Source: a virus. From it: a stretch of 34,015 nt of DNA. The notes under the pieces were generated by a model. That model was not told the DNA's origin. It searched no databases and saw nothing but the letters and a program-made list of their open reading frames with translations. A program made the translations under genes and the position numbers. Numbering within the stretch: position 1 is the stretch's first letter; every line of letters starts with the position of its first letter. Below, in pieces: positions 7,335 through 15,307 of this stretch. The stretch covers positions 1 through 34,015 of the IMG/VR virus record IMGVR_UViG_3300008448_000333; one strand, written 5' to 3'.

Positions 7335-8047
7335 TATTTCACTCCTTTAGCTTCTGCTAATCTTCTTTGTAATTCTGCACGAATCTGTGCTCTTAAATCT
7401 GTGTTTTCCATAGCCATCGGATTATCGCCTTGTTTATAACTATGTTTGTACATTGTTTGTTGACGTCCTAATCCACCCGACAACTTATTCATCATATAGT
7501 CGGTGTCTTTATATTCAGGTTCAGTATCATCTTCCATACCATTTGCAAAACCTTCTTCTTTGTCCTTCTTCTTTTCCATGTCGTGATCATCCATGTCGTG
7601 ATCACCATCATTGTCTAAATCACCGTGTGCTTTTGAAACTTCGTCGTCGCCATCGGGCTCCATACGAGGTTCTTCTTTGTCTAGATCAGGTAACATCTTT
7701 AAAGGACCCGCATCTAGATTACCTAAGTCGCCGATGCCCGACATTGGGGGTGCTTCGGGTTTGATGCTCATTATGCTTGGTTCAGCACCTAGACTTGGTA
7801 AAGGTGGCATAGACGGTTTGTCCATGTCTGGATTTACTTTAGTCACCAACTTCATTAGATCTTCAATGTTGTCCATACCTTGAGCATTTAGATTGATACT
7901 CATGGTAGGTGGAGGTGTATCCGGCTTCTGCGGCATCGATGGCATAGGCGGCATAGGATTATCTCCGCAGCCCATTTCGTTGGTTGTTTGTTCAGGAACA
8001 GGTGTATCTATTTCCTGCATCTTAGCTAGTAGTTGGTGAAAATCCAT
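7334..8047 (-). CDS. Uncharacterised disordered Pro/Met/Asp-rich late protein
   Basis: A 237-residue protein, largely disordered. The first half is rich in Pro and Met (NPMPPMPSMPQKPDTPPP). The middle has an Asp-rich stretch (GDLDNDGDHDMDDHDMEKKK near 142-161) resembling a calcium-binding DxDNDGxxD loop. The C-terminal 40 residues form a basic helix (LRAQIRAELQRRLAEA). The start overlaps the upstream stop (TAATG) behind GGGGAG. Disorder combined with a helical tail is seen in scaffold-like and assembly proteins, but this is only a suggestion. I cannot name a T4 counterpart. Confidence 0.7.
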   Translation of the reverse strand: MDFHQLLAKMQEIDTPVPEQTTNEMGCGDNPMPPMPSMPQKPDTPPPTMSINLNAQGMDNIEDLMKLVTKVNPDMDKPSMPPLPSLGAEPSIMSIKPEAPPMSGIGDLGNLDAGPLKMLPDLDKEEPRMEPDGDDEVSKAHGDLDNDGDHDMDDHDMEKKKDKEEGFANGMEDDTEPEYKDTDYMMNKLSGGLGRQQTMYKHSYKQGDNPMAMENTDLRAQIRAELQRRLAEAKGVK

Positions 8048-8619
8048 TATTTACTCCCCATGGCGCTTTTAAGGCCGGCCTTATCTTCTTTAGCCTTGGG
8101 CAGTTTAAATTCTTGCGGCCCTGTACTTTCTTTTTTTCTTTGTTTAGAAGATTTTTCTAAATCTTTTAAAAAACCTTTATTGAAATCGTCACCAAAATAA
8201 TCTTTATGTTTAGCATTGGGTGCTTCTTTATATTGGCTGTCAGTCAACAATCCGTCTGGATTGATAATTTCTTTATTTAAAGCTTGTTCAACTTCGCTGG
8301 GCTCTCCGCTACCTCTAACTCTAAAGCAGTCCTCGTCTAAGCCTAACATTTTTAAATCATTAGATATTTCGGGAGCTGTTATAGGATATTCGCAGATGAC
8401 TTCGAAAATATGCACTTCTGCATTTTTCTTGGTAGGAAAATCCAGTGGCAGTGCTTGAATTGGTGTAGTGTTTAATTTTTCTAACTTAATCACTTTACAT
8501 CTTTCTAGACTACCTTTAAGGAGGTCTTGAAATGCTTCAGGCAATTCACCAGCAACTTTAATTTTAAAGTTGTAAACTTTTTTGCTTTCTGATAGATATT
8601 CTTTGAAAGTTTTCATCAT
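8047..8619 (-). CDS. Uncharacterised late protein (MKTFKEYLSE type)
   Basis: A 190-residue protein that opens MMKTFKEYLSESKK, a start often seen in uncharacterised T4-like structural and assembly proteins. Residues about 17-105 look like an alpha/beta domain with beta strands VYNFKIKVAGEL and AEVHIFEVICEY. The rest is charged and Lys-rich, ending LPKAKEDKAGLKSAMGSK. Two adjacent ATG codons (8619, 8616) are possible starts. The late promoter octamer ends 5 nt before the first and overlaps the gp16 stop codon. No catalytic motif is seen. Confidence 0.75.
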   Translation of the reverse strand: MMKTFKEYLSESKKVYNFKIKVAGELPEAFQDLLKGSLERCKVIKLEKLNTTPIQALPLDFPTKKNAEVHIFEVICEYPITAPEISNDLKMLGLDEDCFRVRGSGEPSEVEQALNKEIINPDGLLTDSQYKEAPNAKHKDYFGDDFNKGFLKDLEKSSKQRKKESTGPQEFKLPKAKEDKAGLKSAMGSK

Positions 8620-8624
8620 AGTAT

Positions 8625-8632
8625 TATTTATG
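8625..8632 (-). promoter_or_regulatory. Late promoter CATAAATA for the 190-aa gene
   Basis: CATAAATA matches the late consensus at seven of eight bases. It includes the TAA stop of gp16 and is separated by ATACT (5 nt) from the ATG at 8619. Confidence 0.75.
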
Positions 8633-9110
8633 CTTTTCCGCCTAATTTTTTAAGCAGCTCGTTTCGATCAGTTATTACATAGCCCTGCCCGTTAATAACG
8701 TCATTGGGGTCTTCGGCTGCATCTTTGTCTATCTTGTACTTTTTAAGTTGAAGATCTATAGCTTTTAATTTTTTGTCAATCTTTGCACTTTTAGCATCGA
8801 TAGCATTTTTCATCATTGTGCCAGCTACTTCAAAAATCCTGCTAGCATACCGTACTTCGACATTCATACCTAGATCCATTAGATCGTCATAAGCATCTTC
8901 TGCTTTTCTAGCCAATGCATCTAGATCTTTTTCTTCTAGGGTTTCTAGATCTTTAATCTGAGGCAAATCTTTAGTGATAGCTGCTACAGCCTGATAACTC
9001 TTATCAAGATCAGTTACTTCTTCGTGATTAATTTTCTTTTCTTCTGTTTTTTTAGAAGTTTCTTTTTTAGAATCTTCTAGGTTAAACAATTCTTCAAGTT
9101 TTTTAGTCAT
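8628..9110 (-). CDS. 16: Terminase small subunit (gp16-like)
   Basis: The start is placed at the ATG at 9110 (MTKKLEELFNLED), 7 nt after the gp4 stop codon, rather than an upstream in-frame ATG inside gp4; this gives 160 residues. The protein is almost entirely helical: a charged N-terminal part, then a central region with ALARKAEDAYDDLMDLGMNV and RIFEVAGTMMKNAIDAK, then KIDKKLKAIDLQLKKYKID. The MDLGMNVE...AxTM...AKxAKIDKKL pattern is what I know from small terminases of marine T4-like phages, which form the ring that regulates gp17. Lying in one block with gp4 and gp17 supports this. Confidence 0.85.
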   Translation of the reverse strand: MTKKLEELFNLEDSKKETSKKTEEKKINHEEVTDLDKSYQAVAAITKDLPQIKDLETLEEKDLDALARKAEDAYDDLMDLGMNVEVRYASRIFEVAGTMMKNAIDAKSAKIDKKLKAIDLQLKKYKIDKDAAEDPNDVINGQGYVITDRNELLKKLGGKA

Positions 9111-9117
9111 AACGTAC

Positions 9118-9558
9118 TTATCTTCGTTTTTTGCCTTGATGGAAAATGTCACCTTCGTTTACCACCCTAAATTTTATACCTTGTTGCTTGCACCAGGCAG
9201 TGGCTGCTTCCCATTTCGCTAAATTTTTTACGTATTGCTCTTGATTATATCGACTTTTACCGACGCTTTCCCGCAGTGTCTGACTCTGCGGCTTTACTTC
9301 TACTACTTCTGCGTGTTTACCGCCATTTTTATCTACATATACGATAAAAAAATCAGGAACATAAATCGTGTATTTTCCCGTAAAAGGATCTCGATAAGGA
9401 ATTTGTATAGATTCGCTAGCCCATTTTTCTACACCCGTGTGTTCATCTAGCATTCTCATAAAAACAAATTCCCACGAGCTACGAGCTAACGGAGTTTTCT
9501 TCCCAACATACTTGTCGGGATTTTTCATTTCAAAATGACCTTGTGCAAATTTTGACAT
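9118..9558 (-). CDS. 4: Head completion protein gp4 (nuclease-fold)
   Basis: A 146-residue protein matching T4 gp4/gp50, needed to finish DNA-filled heads before tail joining. It has the TnsA-like PD-(D/E)xK nuclease arrangement: RSSWE with E30, WASESIQIPYRDP, VPDFFIVY with D69 and VVEVKP with E87 and K89. All expected acidic and lysine positions are present, so it may be catalytically active. The ATG overlaps the stop of the upstream gene as TAATG. It is followed 7 nt later by gp16, a sensible head-finishing and packaging pair. Confidence 0.93.
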   Translation of the reverse strand: MSKFAQGHFEMKNPDKYVGKKTPLARSSWEFVFMRMLDEHTGVEKWASESIQIPYRDPFTGKYTIYVPDFFIVYVDKNGGKHAEVVEVKPQSQTLRESVGKSRYNQEQYVKNLAKWEAATAWCKQQGIKFRVVNEGDIFHQGKKRR

Positions 9559-9941
9559 TAGGCTGAAATATTTCTTACCTGAGATTCTTTAACTACCTGG
9601 GAAGTTTTAAAACCTAAGGTTGATGTTATCGTTCTGTTATTGTTTAAAATTTCACCTACTAGGATATTGATCTGAGTTCCTGTCAAGGTTTTCATTTGAT
9701 CCAACAATTTGAATATAGGTATTCCGTCTAGTTTGGCTTGTTTTAATAAAACTGCTGCCGAAACAGTACCAGCGTCTTTATCAAATCCCCTGGATTCAAA
9801 AAATCCAATAGCAGCATCTACCTCCGCTGACAAAAACTCTAACGGTTGCTGCCCGTATGTATCAAAAAACAATTTAGTTGCTTCTGCACTATCTGATACA
9901 TTAGGTATTGGTAGATTAGTTTTAATAGTTCTTTCAGTCAT
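9558..9941 (-). CDS. Conserved uncharacterised late protein, 127 aa
   Basis: A 127-residue protein with a flexible N-terminus and a helical core: FFESRGFDKDAGTVSAAVLL, KQAKLDGIPIFKLLDQMK. The FFExRGFDKDA...LLKQAKxDxIPxFxLLD pattern is one I recall from unannotated T4-like phage proteins. The start overlaps the upstream stop as ATGA, and the stop overlaps the gp4 start, so it is translationally locked between a tube-type protein and gp4. This suggests a virion-assembly role; nothing more specific can be said. Confidence 0.75.
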   Translation of the reverse strand: MTERTIKTNLPIPNVSDSAEATKLFFDTYGQQPLEFLSAEVDAAIGFFESRGFDKDAGTVSAAVLLKQAKLDGIPIFKLLDQMKTLTGTQINILVGEILNNNRTITSTLGFKTSQVVKESQVRNISA

Positions 9942-11044
9942 ATTGTTGGTGGTGTGCTAGTTAAACTTTTTTGTGATGCTTCCGTAGTAGAATTACTGGT
10001 TTGATTTTTAGGAAATACTGCACCTATGACTCCTCCTATGGTACTGAGTCCTTGAGGAGAACTGATAATATTAATAGCTTCTTGTTTTAAACCTTCTTTG
10101 CTAAGTTGACCAATATTCTTTGCAGTGTTTATGCCTGCTATGGCGGTTCCTAAAAAGCCACCAAAACTTCCAAATGCTTTTCCGCTGCCCACAGCTCCAA
10201 ACACAGATTCTAAACCAGCTAGTACTCCTCCACCGCCTGTGAGAGTAGCTGTGCCACCGCCTGCAACAGTTAATGGCGATGGTAACTTATCATAATGTAA
10301 TGTAGCAAATCCTTTAGGACTACCTTCGCTGACTGTACCGTGCGTATAGTAAACAGCTTCGTATTCTAGATTCATAGTGCTGTCTAATGTTTCGGTCGCT
10401 GCATAATCCACATTACCATGACTCCAACTTTTTATTCTAGGGTTCACTAGTGTATAACCGTTAAACCTGCTTCGACTCATAGTATAGATACTGATAGATT
10501 TAAAGATATCACTGGATTTATTAGCATCTAATCCATATCTAAAATTGTCTAGAGACTCAGCGCCAGAGGGCCTATAGTGTAAGGCCGAATAAGCGGATTG
10601 AGGATTATGTCTATCTTGTACGTATGTTCCGTAGTATATGGCCCATAATGCATTTACTATTCCTTGAGTGTCGTCGTGGAATGTTATATTAACTGGCTCG
10701 TAATTAATTTGTTTATATAATAACTTTTTTCTATTATATTGATTTTTAATTTCTGTATCAAAATTAAACTTTGGAAGATCGGCAGATTTTACCAGTACTC
10801 CTAATTCTTCAGTGTGTCGGTTAGTAAAGGCAGGTGCTTGAAAACTTGTTTTGTCTATTTCGAACTGTACATAGAATAAAAATTTTGTACGGGGACTAAG
10901 CCTAAACGTGTTATCAATGAATATTCGTGTGGCATGTTGCCAGTTGCCCATTATTCCCTTGGGAGCAAGCAGGCCGTTGAAAAAATTTCCAACAAAATTA
11001 TTTGGACCGTCGCCTGTGAGATATCTTATGAATTTATTAGCCAT
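9938..11044 (-). CDS. Tail-tube-like structural protein, probably baseplate/tube junction
   Basis: A 368-residue protein. The first 260 residues have a gp19-type tube fold signature: TKFLFYVQFEIDK, LVKSADLPKFNFDTEIKNQY, NYEPVNITFHDDTQGIVNAL. The remaining 110 residues are Gly/Ser/Ala-rich and hydrophobic (AVGSGKAFGSFGGFLGTAIA), perhaps a tape-measure or tube-plug contact. In T4 gp48 and gp54 have tube-like folds and start tube polymerisation on the baseplate; that role is the best guess. Transcribed from its own late promoter 4 nt before the ATG, right after the gp19 terminator. Homologues in marine T4-like phages are usually listed as structural proteins. Confidence 0.8.
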   Translation of the reverse strand: MANKFIRYLTGDGPNNFVGNFFNGLLAPKGIMGNWQHATRIFIDNTFRLSPRTKFLFYVQFEIDKTSFQAPAFTNRHTEELGVLVKSADLPKFNFDTEIKNQYNRKKLLYKQINYEPVNITFHDDTQGIVNALWAIYYGTYVQDRHNPQSAYSALHYRPSGAESLDNFRYGLDANKSSDIFKSISIYTMSRSRFNGYTLVNPRIKSWSHGNVDYAATETLDSTMNLEYEAVYYTHGTVSEGSPKGFATLHYDKLPSPLTVAGGGTATLTGGGGVLAGLESVFGAVGSGKAFGSFGGFLGTAIAGINTAKNIGQLSKEGLKQEAINIISSPQGLSTIGGVIGAVFPKNQTSNSTTEASQKSLTSTPPTI

Positions 11045-11048
11045 ACAA

Positions 11049-11056
11049 TATTTATG
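11049..11056 (-). promoter_or_regulatory. Late promoter CATAAATA for the tube-like gene
   Basis: CATAAATA matches seven of eight late-consensus bases and is followed by TTGT and the ATG, the shortest spacing in the window (4 nt). It lies directly downstream of the gp19 terminator. Confidence 0.75.
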
Positions 11057-11060
11057 TCAT

Positions 11061-11088
11061 AAAAAAAGCCCGGAATCTCCGGGCTTTT
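11061..11088 (-). terminator. Intrinsic terminator after gp19
   Basis: On the minus strand the stem AAAAGCCCGGA/TCCGGGCTTTT (eleven pairs, three-base loop) leads into a run of T (11061-11067). It ends the tail-tube transcript. Confidence 0.95.
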
Positions 11089-11103
11089 GCTGATTTAGAT
11101 ATT

Positions 11104-11736
11104 TTATAAAGTAAATATCTGCGAACCGCCTGTGGCTGCTGCGGTAGCTGTTTGTCTTGCTATTGCTGTTCCTACACCTGTTCCTCTTGGTGTTTGGATT
11201 AAATTATCAAAGCGGATAGTTAATGCGATCTGTGCAGCTTCATTGGTGCCATAATTTAGATCACCGTAATCTGCATTTTGTAAGAAGCATCCGTACAGTT
11301 CAAAAGTTTCTAAAATAGAAGGTTCGTTGGCTCCGTTGCCGCCGTCTAAAATTTCAACTTTAGTTGTAAATTTATAGTCGATACCAGAGCGTGCCGAAGA
11401 CTGTTCAAAGAAGTCAAACTGTTTCTGGATCTGCTGACCAACCAACTTGATAACGTTATTACTTGCATCATCTCTGACGTTGATCGTAACAGGTTCCAGC
11501 GTATACTTCCCTGCCATATAGACTTTCGAGTTATACACAGGTAATTCGATTTCTTCAAATCCTACCTTTGGACGACTTATGTCTACTACTTGCTTAGTTA
11601 ATTCAGTACTTGCTGTTGTGCCAAATCCCAGAAATAATACTCTAAAGCGATATTTCAGCTTAGGCATTAGCAGACCCTGGTTACTACCAGGACCTGCAGT
11701 CTGAATTGACATATTGTTTAATGTTGTGATTGCCAT
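11104..11736 (-). CDS. 19: Tail tube protein (gp19)
   Basis: A 210-residue major tail tube protein that stacks as hexamers inside the sheath. Typical tube-fold segments are LKYRFRVLFLGFG, VGFEEIELPVYNSKVYM, KYTLEPVTINVRDDASN and DYGDLNYGTNEAAQIALTIRFDN. It is longer than T4 gp19 (163 aa). It sits directly downstream of the sheath gene, as in T4, and is followed by a strong terminator. It has its own late promoter with a 19-nt leader carrying CGGAG as Shine-Dalgarno, unlike most late genes here, which fits very high synthesis. Confidence 0.93.
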   Translation of the reverse strand: MAITTLNNMSIQTAGPGSNQGLLMPKLKYRFRVLFLGFGTTASTELTKQVVDISRPKVGFEEIELPVYNSKVYMAGKYTLEPVTINVRDDASNNVIKLVGQQIQKQFDFFEQSSARSGIDYKFTTKVEILDGGNGANEPSILETFELYGCFLQNADYGDLNYGTNEAAQIALTIRFDNLIQTPRGTGVGTAIARQTATAAATGGSQIFTL

Positions 11737-11755
11737 ATTCTATGCTCCGATATTG

Positions 11756-11763
11756 TATTTATC
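11756..11763 (-). promoter_or_regulatory. 19: Late promoter GATAAATA for gp19
   Basis: GATAAATA lies just after the sheath stop codon and 19 nt before the gp19 ATG. A CGGAG Shine-Dalgarno is in the leader. Confidence 0.75.
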
Positions 11764-11765
11764 TA

Positions 11766-14700
11766 TTAAATCTCACCAGTATTCTTGATACGCAGTGGGA
11801 TGTAGATGAATTCAACAGCCTTAACTGGTTCAATAGCAATGTCTACCCATAGCTCATTGCGATCGATTCTAGAATCGGTATTGTTAGACTCATCACAAAC
11901 AACAGCAAAGTCGTATAATGCTCTCAAACTTACCAATTCGAGTAATAAACTCTCACAGGCCTGTTTGATTTCATCTCTAGTGATTTTGTCGTTTGGTTCA
12001 AATATGTATGGACGAGCTAATTTGTTCAACTGGCTACGTAGATACACTACTAAACGTGCTACATTGATTCTGTCTAGTGCAGAAGCGTTTCTTGCACGAG
12101 TTTTTTGACCGTATGCAACATGGCCTACACCTACGAAGAATGGAATCGGATTGATTTTTAAATCGTAAAGTGTATCTCGTTGACCTTCATTAAGTGCAAC
12201 TGTTTGGAATTCTCCTGTAGCTGCATCAATGTATCCTACGCTGGTTGCATTAGTAATGCCGCCTCTTCTTGTACCTGCTGGTGCAAACCAAGGGTAGCTA
12301 ACAGCATCGCTTAGAGCGATAGTTCTTAGCATCATATGACTTGCTGGTACAACAGCATTGGCTCCGCTTAGATCTGTAGTAAATCCATTTGGATAGTAGA
12401 CTGCACAATATTCGTCATAGGTAACAATACCATCGTCGCCGTTGTCAGTTACTAGAGCTGCATTAGTACCCCAATTTGTTAAGGTAGTAGCATCTGATGC
12501 TAGGCGTAGTGGAGTGTCTCCGACTACGAATGCAGTAATACCTCTGTCAATGTTTAGATTAACCAAGTTGCTTAGAACTTCTGGATATCCTGGGCAAGCC
12601 ATCAGGTTAAAGTTTCTGCGCTCTTCGTCGCGGATCTCTTCGCTGGTGTCGATAACACTCTTAAGTGCTGCTACCACAACCTGGCGCTGTGCTTTACGTC
12701 CAAAGCTGCCAGAACCGTCTTCGTTGTTAGCAGAAGCTGTTACCCAACGATCAGTAGCATATCCTGACATTGATTCGTCGTTGTATCGTCCGTTATCTGC
12801 AGCAGTGTCAATATAGCTGTTTTCATAACGCTTGACATTACCGCCACTTCTACGTGTATTATACAACATCATACCACGTGGATATAGATCTGGATCAGGT
12901 GCATCTGGATCTAAATAATTATTTGTTAACAATGCTTTGATAGTGGCCGCAGTATTTCCTGTCGCTCCACTTGTACCGTATCTAGCATCTGCGAATAACA
13001 CGCCTTCTTCAGTTTGTTGATCAGTTTTATCTACTAATTTCCATTCTAAATCTGCTACGGCATCCCAGCGATAGATAGTTGGGAAATTTTCTAGATCAGC
13101 TGTGCTGATCCAAAGATCGCCATCAACTAATGGTGTGCCATCGCTTTGAGCAGTAGGCTCAGTAGCGCCTACTTGAGGACCATTAGGATCTGAATTAGGA
13201 TATGCTGTTGCATCTCTATATCCAACCCAAGTTGTACCGTTGTGATACATCATATCAGCATCGCCGAAATCTGGATTATACCATAATCTGCCATCTTCTG
13301 GTTCATCTAGTGGTGCATCACCGCTGGCTGCAAAATCTTCAGCTGCCAATGGCTCCCAATTAGAAGCTACGTATTCTTCAACTGCATCGTCTGGCAATGC
13401 ATAGAAATTAGCTGTGCCTGCACCTGTATCTAGATTATAGTCAGCAAATAGTAATGCTATTGGAGTTCCGCTGCCGTCAATAAATCTAATCTCGCCGCCT
13501 TTCTTGTGAACTATTTTTAGTTCATTTTCAGCAGTTACGCTGGCTTCGACGAGATTTGTAATTTGATCACCGTTGGAATCTACACCAAAATCTGCACCGT
13601 TGATAGCAGTAGCAATTAGTTCAACGTCTGTGGCATCTGCTGTAGCAGTAAACGAAACTGGGACAGAATCTAGTGTAAGACTTCCTGTACGAGATTGTTT
13701 CATTGTAAAGCTCTTGCTGCCAGAACTAAATGTTGAGCCAGTAATTACTTCGGAAACAATTTCTGTATTTCCTGTGGCTTTTCTGTGGAACACTCTAAAT
13801 TTAGCCACTGCTGGAGTAGCCGCTGTAGAAGTTTCGTCACTGTTGAATTGTACATAGACATCGTCTTTGGCTAAATTAACACCGCCACCTGATCTATCTA
13901 GATAATAAAGTGCTGCATGACCTGTAGCGTAAAGTGGTGCTGAAATGGCTTGCCAAGTTTTGGTTGCAGAGCTCCAACGTTTTACTCTCCAACGTGCTCC
14001 GTTGGCTGGTTCAGTGGTCTTGATCCAAGCAGAACCGCTTGGTCTTGGTTCGTCGCTGGCTGTCTTCCATTGTGGAACTGTTGTGTGTGGACTAATTTGA
14101 AGTCTTGGAGGATAATACTCTTTGGCACTGTATCCTAGTGCAGTTAATAGAGCAGATCCGCCTGTGCCGGCTTGGATTTCTATGACACCAGTTTGGCTTG
14201 AATCACCGCCTGTATCAAATGTTGCTGAGCCGTCTGAATATATGTAAAGTGCTGAACCAACTCTCTTGGCGCTGATACCTTGTCCTGATAGGGTAGGATC
14301 TGCGTTAATAGTGTTAGCTGTTGCTGTTAACTTGGCATTAGTATTTGCACCTGCGCCGATTGCTACAGAAGTGCCGTTGATAACAAAAGTTTGACCAGTA
14401 GTTAATGTAGTATTAACTGCTGTGCCGGAAACAGCAGCCCAACTAGCTTTCCATTCTGGGCTACCAACTAGCACCCAGTCTCCTGCTGCGATTAGTGTGC
14501 CGCCTGAGTATGTGCCGCCTGGCGACTTATACCAAATTCTTGCTGGTTCTTTATCACCGAAGCTACCTACAGATTTTGTTGTATATGTGCCATCGTCGCC
14601 GATGGTTTCGAACACTACAGCATAATCTCCTATCGCACCAACTGATGACTTAGGTCCATTGCTGTCAATTTGATCAACTTCGTCATTGGTAAACACTAAA

Positions 14701-15200
14701 GGTACTTTGTTTGTAAACTTTTGACCGCCTGTCACTGTTGCTGCTGCGCCGTTCCATTCTTGGATACCCCAGGTAGTTGCTTGAGTATCTACCCACCATT
14801 TTCCATCTGCTGGTTCTGCTCCCGGGGCTGCTGATGCACCTTCTAATTCGTCGAGATCGATATTGGCTCTTACAATGAACGCTGAGTTCGAAGCTCCTAA
14901 GTAGCTGTATGCAGTAAGCAGTCCGTATTCGTTTCTCTCAGATCCGTGTATTGGTGCAGAACTTGCGGTCTTTTCAAAGAAAGGTACACCAAAATTTTCA
15001 ACTAGATCTCTCTGACTAGTTACTTTAAATGCTTTTCCTGCATTTGCTTGTGTTGTTGCAGCAGCGGTGGCTGTCCCAGCTGCATTTGATTTATTCTCGG
15101 CCGTCGCAATTACGATCAACGGAGTTGTACCTGGTTCTGCAGGTGTGTAAAAACTCTCGTCGATAACTGTAACTTGTACGCCTGGTGATGTTAGTGCCAT
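11766..15200 (-). CDS. 18: Tail sheath protein (gp18), greatly expanded
   Basis: A 1144-residue contractile sheath protein; T4 gp18 has 659. The N-terminus (SPGVQVTVIDESFYTPAEPG, residues 4-23) and the C-terminal 380 residues (MMLYNTRRSGG; FAPAGTRRGGI; NPIPFFVGVGHVAYGQKT; DRINVARLVVYLRSQL; NELWVDIAIEPVKAVEFIYI) are typical sheath. Between about 115 and 750 lies a large insertion rich in Gly, Thr and Asp with recurring Trp modules, for example DGKWWVDTQATTWGIQEW, EDGRLWYNPDFGDADMMYH and DGDLWISTADLENFPTIYRW. The insertion probably decorates the outer sheath surface. It has its own late promoter with a 34-nt leader and an AGGAG Shine-Dalgarno. The frame is unbroken. Confidence 0.95.
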   Translation of the reverse strand: MALTSPGVQVTVIDESFYTPAEPGTTPLIVIATAENKSNAAGTATAAATTQANAGKAFKVTSQRDLVENFGVPFFEKTASSAPIHGSERNEYGLLTAYSYLGASNSAFIVRANIDLDELEGASAAPGAEPADGKWWVDTQATTWGIQEWNGAAATVTGGQKFTNKVPLVFTNDEVDQIDSNGPKSSVGAIGDYAVVFETIGDDGTYTTKSVGSFGDKEPARIWYKSPGGTYSGGTLIAAGDWVLVGSPEWKASWAAVSGTAVNTTLTTGQTFVINGTSVAIGAGANTNAKLTATANTINADPTLSGQGISAKRVGSALYIYSDGSATFDTGGDSSQTGVIEIQAGTGGSALLTALGYSAKEYYPPRLQISPHTTVPQWKTASDEPRPSGSAWIKTTEPANGARWRVKRWSSATKTWQAISAPLYATGHAALYYLDRSGGGVNLAKDDVYVQFNSDETSTAATPAVAKFRVFHRKATGNTEIVSEVITGSTFSSGSKSFTMKQSRTGSLTLDSVPVSFTATADATDVELIATAINGADFGVDSNGDQITNLVEASVTAENELKIVHKKGGEIRFIDGSGTPIALLFADYNLDTGAGTANFYALPDDAVEEYVASNWEPLAAEDFAASGDAPLDEPEDGRLWYNPDFGDADMMYHNGTTWVGYRDATAYPNSDPNGPQVGATEPTAQSDGTPLVDGDLWISTADLENFPTIYRWDAVADLEWKLVDKTDQQTEEGVLFADARYGTSGATGNTAATIKALLTNNYLDPDAPDPDLYPRGMMLYNTRRSGGNVKRYENSYIDTAADNGRYNDESMSGYATDRWVTASANNEDGSGSFGRKAQRQVVVAALKSVIDTSEEIRDEERRNFNLMACPGYPEVLSNLVNLNIDRGITAFVVGDTPLRLASDATTLTNWGTNAALVTDNGDDGIVTYDEYCAVYYPNGFTTDLSGANAVVPASHMMLRTIALSDAVSYPWFAPAGTRRGGITNATSVGYIDAATGEFQTVALNEGQRDTLYDLKINPIPFFVGVGHVAYGQKTRARNASALDRINVARLVVYLRSQLNKLARPYIFEPNDKITRDEIKQACESLLLELVSLRALYDFAVVCDESNNTDSRIDRNELWVDIAIEPVKAVEFIYIPLRIKNTGEI

Positions 15201-15234
15201 TCGAATATCTCCTGGGGTTAATCTTATGTCAAAG

Positions 15235-15242
15235 TATTTAGC
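15235..15242 (-). promoter_or_regulatory. 18: Late promoter GCTAAATA for gp18
   Basis: GCTAAATA matches the late consensus at six of eight bases. It is followed by a 34-nt leader ending with AGGAG and the ATG at 15200. It faces away from the late promoter of the HNH-like gene. Confidence 0.6.
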
Positions 15243-15294
15243 ACCTTTTTATAATTTTGGCCGGTTTGAGTCAGATAAAAAGGGGCAAAAAAGG

Positions 15295-15302
15295 TGTAAA
15301 TA
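15295..15302 (+). promoter_or_regulatory. Late promoter TGTAAATA for the HNH-like gene
   Basis: TGTAAATA differs from the consensus at one base, is followed by TTTCT (5 nt) and the ATG at 15308. Its spacing supports that ATG over an upstream in-frame TTG at 15257. Confidence 0.65.
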
Positions 15303-15307
15303 TTTCT

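Noticed and set aside
12442-12816. Plus-strand open frame of 124 codons inside the sheath gene
   Set aside because: It is the antisense shadow of conserved gp18 sequence, without a ribosome site or recognisable product.
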